Positions 61,285 through 64,000 of a stretch of DNA of 64,000 bases are shown piece by piece. A model generated the notes under the pieces. The model was not told where the DNA came from, made no database searches, and saw nothing but the letters and a program-made list of their open reading frames with translations. Origin of the DNA: Athripsodes cinereus (Eukaryota > Arthropoda > Insecta > Trichoptera > Leptoceridae); NCBI GenBank assembly GCA_947579605.1, contig OX388312.1, positions 5,828,001-5,892,000 of the forward strand, in the 5' to 3' direction. How positions within the stretch are numbered: the first letter of the stretch is position 1; each line of letters opens with the position of its first letter. The position numbers and the translations under genes are program-made.

Positions 61285-62562
61285 TAGATTTATTTATTTT
61301 ATTTATTTATTTATTTTATTTACAAAACAGTTTTAAAAAGATAAGTCACTAATGTCTACCTAACTGGGCATGAGCCCGTACCAAGGTAGACTGAGCCAGT
61401 TTTCACCTTACATTGTCTCAGCGCTCAATTTTCTTTACTTCAGTTACTAATTAGTAAGTTATTTTCCCTACTTTATTTAATCATAACATAACACACGCTC
61501 ACGCACGCACACATACATCCACACACACAAACACACTCATCCACATACACCCACACCCACATACATGCATACATACATACACACCCATACATACATATAT
61601 ATATACACACACACACATGTACAGATAACGCCACATATATTCATGCACATACATACACACTCAGTCACACAGGCAGATATGTGATCAGGGTCTCAGTGTT
61701 TCTGCGGCCCAACTGCTGAAGCCATGCCGTGATCCCTCCCCCAATACCAGAAGAAGCCGAAGCCCGGATAACTGTGTCATAAATCTTGTTAAGAATTCTA
61801 GGGGCAATATATGCAAAGTGTCTCTGGGCAAAGGAAGTTTTTACCGTTGGTACCACAAACCTCTCTGCCAATCTCGCCCTAGTTCCATGAGAATGGCCAA
61901 GACGCTCGTGCAACTCGGTGTGTCTCAAGTAGTACATCAGAATGTTCTTTGCATACAGCTGGCGAACATCCAGAACTCCAAATTCTGCAAACAAATCATC
62001 TGTTGGATATCGAAAGGGTTTCTTATTTATAAACCTAACTATGGACTTTTGTGCTTTTGCCAATGGGTCAAGGGCGGCACTCACGGCTCCGCCCCATCCT
62101 ACTATGCCGTATGATATAATGCTATTTACAAGGGCAAAGTATATTGTCCTCAAAAGACCACGCGATAGGACATGTCTAGCATCTCTGAATGTGTGCATCA
62201 TCCTTCTGAGTCTGTTTGCAACACCAACAATATGCTCGTGCCAACCCAATCTCTCATCCAATATCAAACCCAGATATTTTAACCAGGTGACCCTCTCAAC
62301 AACCGGACAGTCGCACATCCGCCGTGACATGCCAGTACTCGATCTGCAGCTATGAATTTTAAGTGGCGAAGTACATCTTTGCACATCGGGACCCCTGCTT
62401 ATGGTCATGGACATATACTTAGTTTTGTCCGTGTTTAGTGATAATAAGTTTGTGTCCAGCCATTCCTTGACCTTTCTCAAGCCATTTTCACTGTTCCGGC
62501 AAGCCTCATCCCAAGATCCTCCTCGGAACAGCAAGACTGTGTCATCCGCAAAAGATTGGATG
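61285..62562 (-). mobile_element. Non-LTR retrotransposon, 3' half of RT through tail
   Basis: The longest open frame in the window (61665-62534, 289 codons, open to about 62562) begins with SFADDTVLLFRGG, which contains the catalytic F(Y)ADD box of reverse transcriptase. It continues with GLRKVKEWLDTNLLSLNTDK then TKYM, VTWLKYLGLILDERLGWHEH, NSIISYGIVGWGGA, KSIVRFINKKP and YPTDDLF, all ordered Jockey/CR1-type RT and post-RT blocks. Upstream of FADD the element is cut off (5' truncation at about 62562). The 3' UTR includes CA-rich repeats (61500-61670) and ends in TTTA-type repeats (61285-61320, TAAA on the element strand). No stop interrupts the frame, so insertion was recent. Confidence 0.88.
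61497..61670. repeat. CA/CACA-rich simple-sequence tract
   Basis: Irregular runs of CACA, CATA and CCCACA over about 170 bp, lying in the 3' UTR of the LINE on the - strand. It contains an (AT)n piece near 61595. Confidence 0.8.
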
Positions 62563-62679
62563 TTATTTAATTATTTTGTGTGAAATTCGCTGATATAAAT
62601 TATTATGACTACATAACATATCAAACATCTGTTTTGTACCATAACATAAAAAAATAAATTTCATTTTTTCTTCAATAAC

Positions 62680-63089
62680 CTTCTTCTTCTTCTTCCTCGT
62701 AATGTAGATCATCGATCTGTTAGGTCAGAAGTTGATGCCTCTTGTGATGCTGAAGACCAGCTGTCTTTCCATCTTTTTGGTGGTCTTCCTCGGGGACGTG
62801 AACCGACCGGTGTTTCCTTAGCAGCTATATGTACAATTCTGTTTTCAGCTTTCCGATCTAAATGGTCTCTCCAGAATCGTCTCCTTTTCCTACTCCATCT
62901 TACGATGTCCTCCGTGTTGCATATGTTCCTAATCTCAGTATTTCTTATTCTCTCTCTGAGAGTTTTGCCCGCAATAGCACGTAATGTTTTCATCTCTGAT
63001 GTTCTTAGTAGGTTTTTTGTTCGTGCCGTGTCTGCTCTTGTTTCTACAATTTCCACAACTATTAAAATTTGTTTCAAAGGAAAATCCAC
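62680..63089 (-). mobile_element. Non-LTR retrotransposon C-terminal ORF with (GAA)n tail
   Basis: A - strand frame of 126 codons encodes SEMKTLRAIAGKTLRERIRN, TEIRNICNTEDIVRWSRKRR, RFWRDHLDRKAENRIV and PRGRPPKRWKDSW, the familiar LRxIxGKTxRDRxRNxxIRxxCxxxxIxxWxxxRRxxWxxHxxRM ... GRPPxRW end of a LINE protein. The stop is followed by (GAA)n (62680-62697), a microsatellite tail. It is separate from the LINE at 61285-62562, although both are on the - strand. Confidence 0.82.
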
Positions 63090-64000
63090 ACCGATATGGT
63101 AATTATTATTAATTATTGCAAATAATAGGTATTCGTGTACCTTATGTATGTTTTATTGTTACCTAATATTTCACTATATGCGGGTGCACATTGACTCTCT
63201 GTTTCAATATTACATAACATCGTTATCAATATGTTGTTACAATTAGGTATTGCATAATATTTGTACGCTTAATATACATAACTTTTGTTTACACGATATT
63301 GTATGTAGGTGATTCAGTGGATATTGGTAAAGATATTTTGTATCGGATACGATATTGTCAATAACTTACTTAGGTTAATTAAAATGTATTTTGGAATTAG
63401 TTCTAGTGGAATCTAGAACAAAAATAATATACCTTTATTACTGAAGTAGCAGATGATTTACAAACGCTCTTACTTAATTACTACTAGCCCTAGCAGGGGA
63501 CAAAAAGGTTTACTGGCGCCCTTCACACTAATATTGTTTTAGAATTTTAACATATGCTTGCTACGTTATGCATTCCCCTCGCTGTGTGTACATAAGCATT
63601 TAACCCATTGACGCACAAAGCCGGCGAAACGCTGGTTTGCCTTTGCGTAAACATTTTATGCATAAAAAAGGGATACAAATTTATTTATTTTTTGTTTGGC
63701 CAACATGGCCTCGTATAATACTTATGCATTACATAAAAATATGTTTAATGTGCAAAAATTGGCATATAGCGAAGGCATATTAGAGAATATTACGCTACCA
63801 CCATACAAGAGTCGAGGAGGGGCATCTGGAGGAGCACGCCCTTAACGATTACAGGCTATACAATGGGCACATTTCTCTAGACAAATCCTGTCAAAAAAAA
63901 ACCCGTCCAGGTTTTTTTAAAAAGTGTTCATTAATGAAAAAGAAAAATTAATCACGATCGGAATGTGAAAAATGCTTGGTGGCTCTCCACATGTCAGAAT
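63090..64000. other. No gene recognised
   Basis: AT-rich to about 63470, then a somewhat GC-richer stretch (63480-63860) with CACAAAGCCGGCGAAACGCT and GAGTCGAGGAGGGGCATCTG that has no recognisable frame. Part of it may be a transposon cut by the window edge. Confidence 0.4.

Noticed and set aside
61942..62355. 137-codon plus-strand open frame
   Set aside because: Antisense shadow of the minus-strand LINE reverse transcriptase frame.

Overview
This is a window of AT-rich eukaryotic nuclear DNA, most likely from a moth or butterfly (Lepidoptera). The evidence is the insect gene content with long, repeat-filled introns, the recurrent TAGGTACCTACC-type words, tRNA-derived SINEs with (TGTTA)n tails, many 3'-terminal fragments of non-LTR retrotransposons, and abundant TIR/MITE elements. 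The species cannot be named from the sequence. There are no operons, CRISPR arrays or prokaryotic features.

Three host loci lie on the + strand. (1) At 6351-7909 are the last three coding exons of a Beaten-path (Beat) family immunoglobulin-domain protein; its 5' exons lie outside the window. (2) At 15888-32525 is a complete 11-exon gene for an LRRC40-like leucine-rich-repeat protein. Joining the exons at canonical GT/AG sites gives 1,833 nt, in frame throughout, encoding 610 residues. It has a CpG-bearing start region at about 15640-15887 and a transposon-derived 3' flank. (3) At 51877-51934 is what looks like a first coding exon: start codon, signal peptide and a phase-1 GTGAGT donor. No downstream exon was found in the window. 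On the - strand, a 48-52 nt ankyrin-like exon with splice sites at about 785-836 is a weak further candidate.

The rest is a graveyard of transposons. Several unrelated non-LTR (LINE) lineages are represented only by their C-terminal ends and tails (about 2050, 10935, 15124, 21059, 26338, 28040, 36786, 44420, 46590, 48335, 49540, 52205, 53090, 56466, 57713, 59030, 60662, 61285-62562 and 62700). Two SINE families are present: one tRNA-derived, and one whose 3' end matches the tail of a LINE family in the same window. There are about ten MITE or foldback elements, two Helitron-like 3' ends, local tandem repeats (21.9 kb, 26.5 kb, 34.1-35.8 kb), and two short motifs shaped like the type I hammerhead ribozymes of Penelope-like elements (11756-11800 and about 18787-18830).

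The most unusual structures are an apparently identical inverted duplication around a LINE fragment with a 152-bp insert in one arm only (58796-59838), a perfect 38-bp-arm hairpin flanked by a 13-bp direct repeat (56960-57100), the hammerhead-like motifs, and the shared LINE/SINE tail. All calls were made by reading the sequence; no database search was run.
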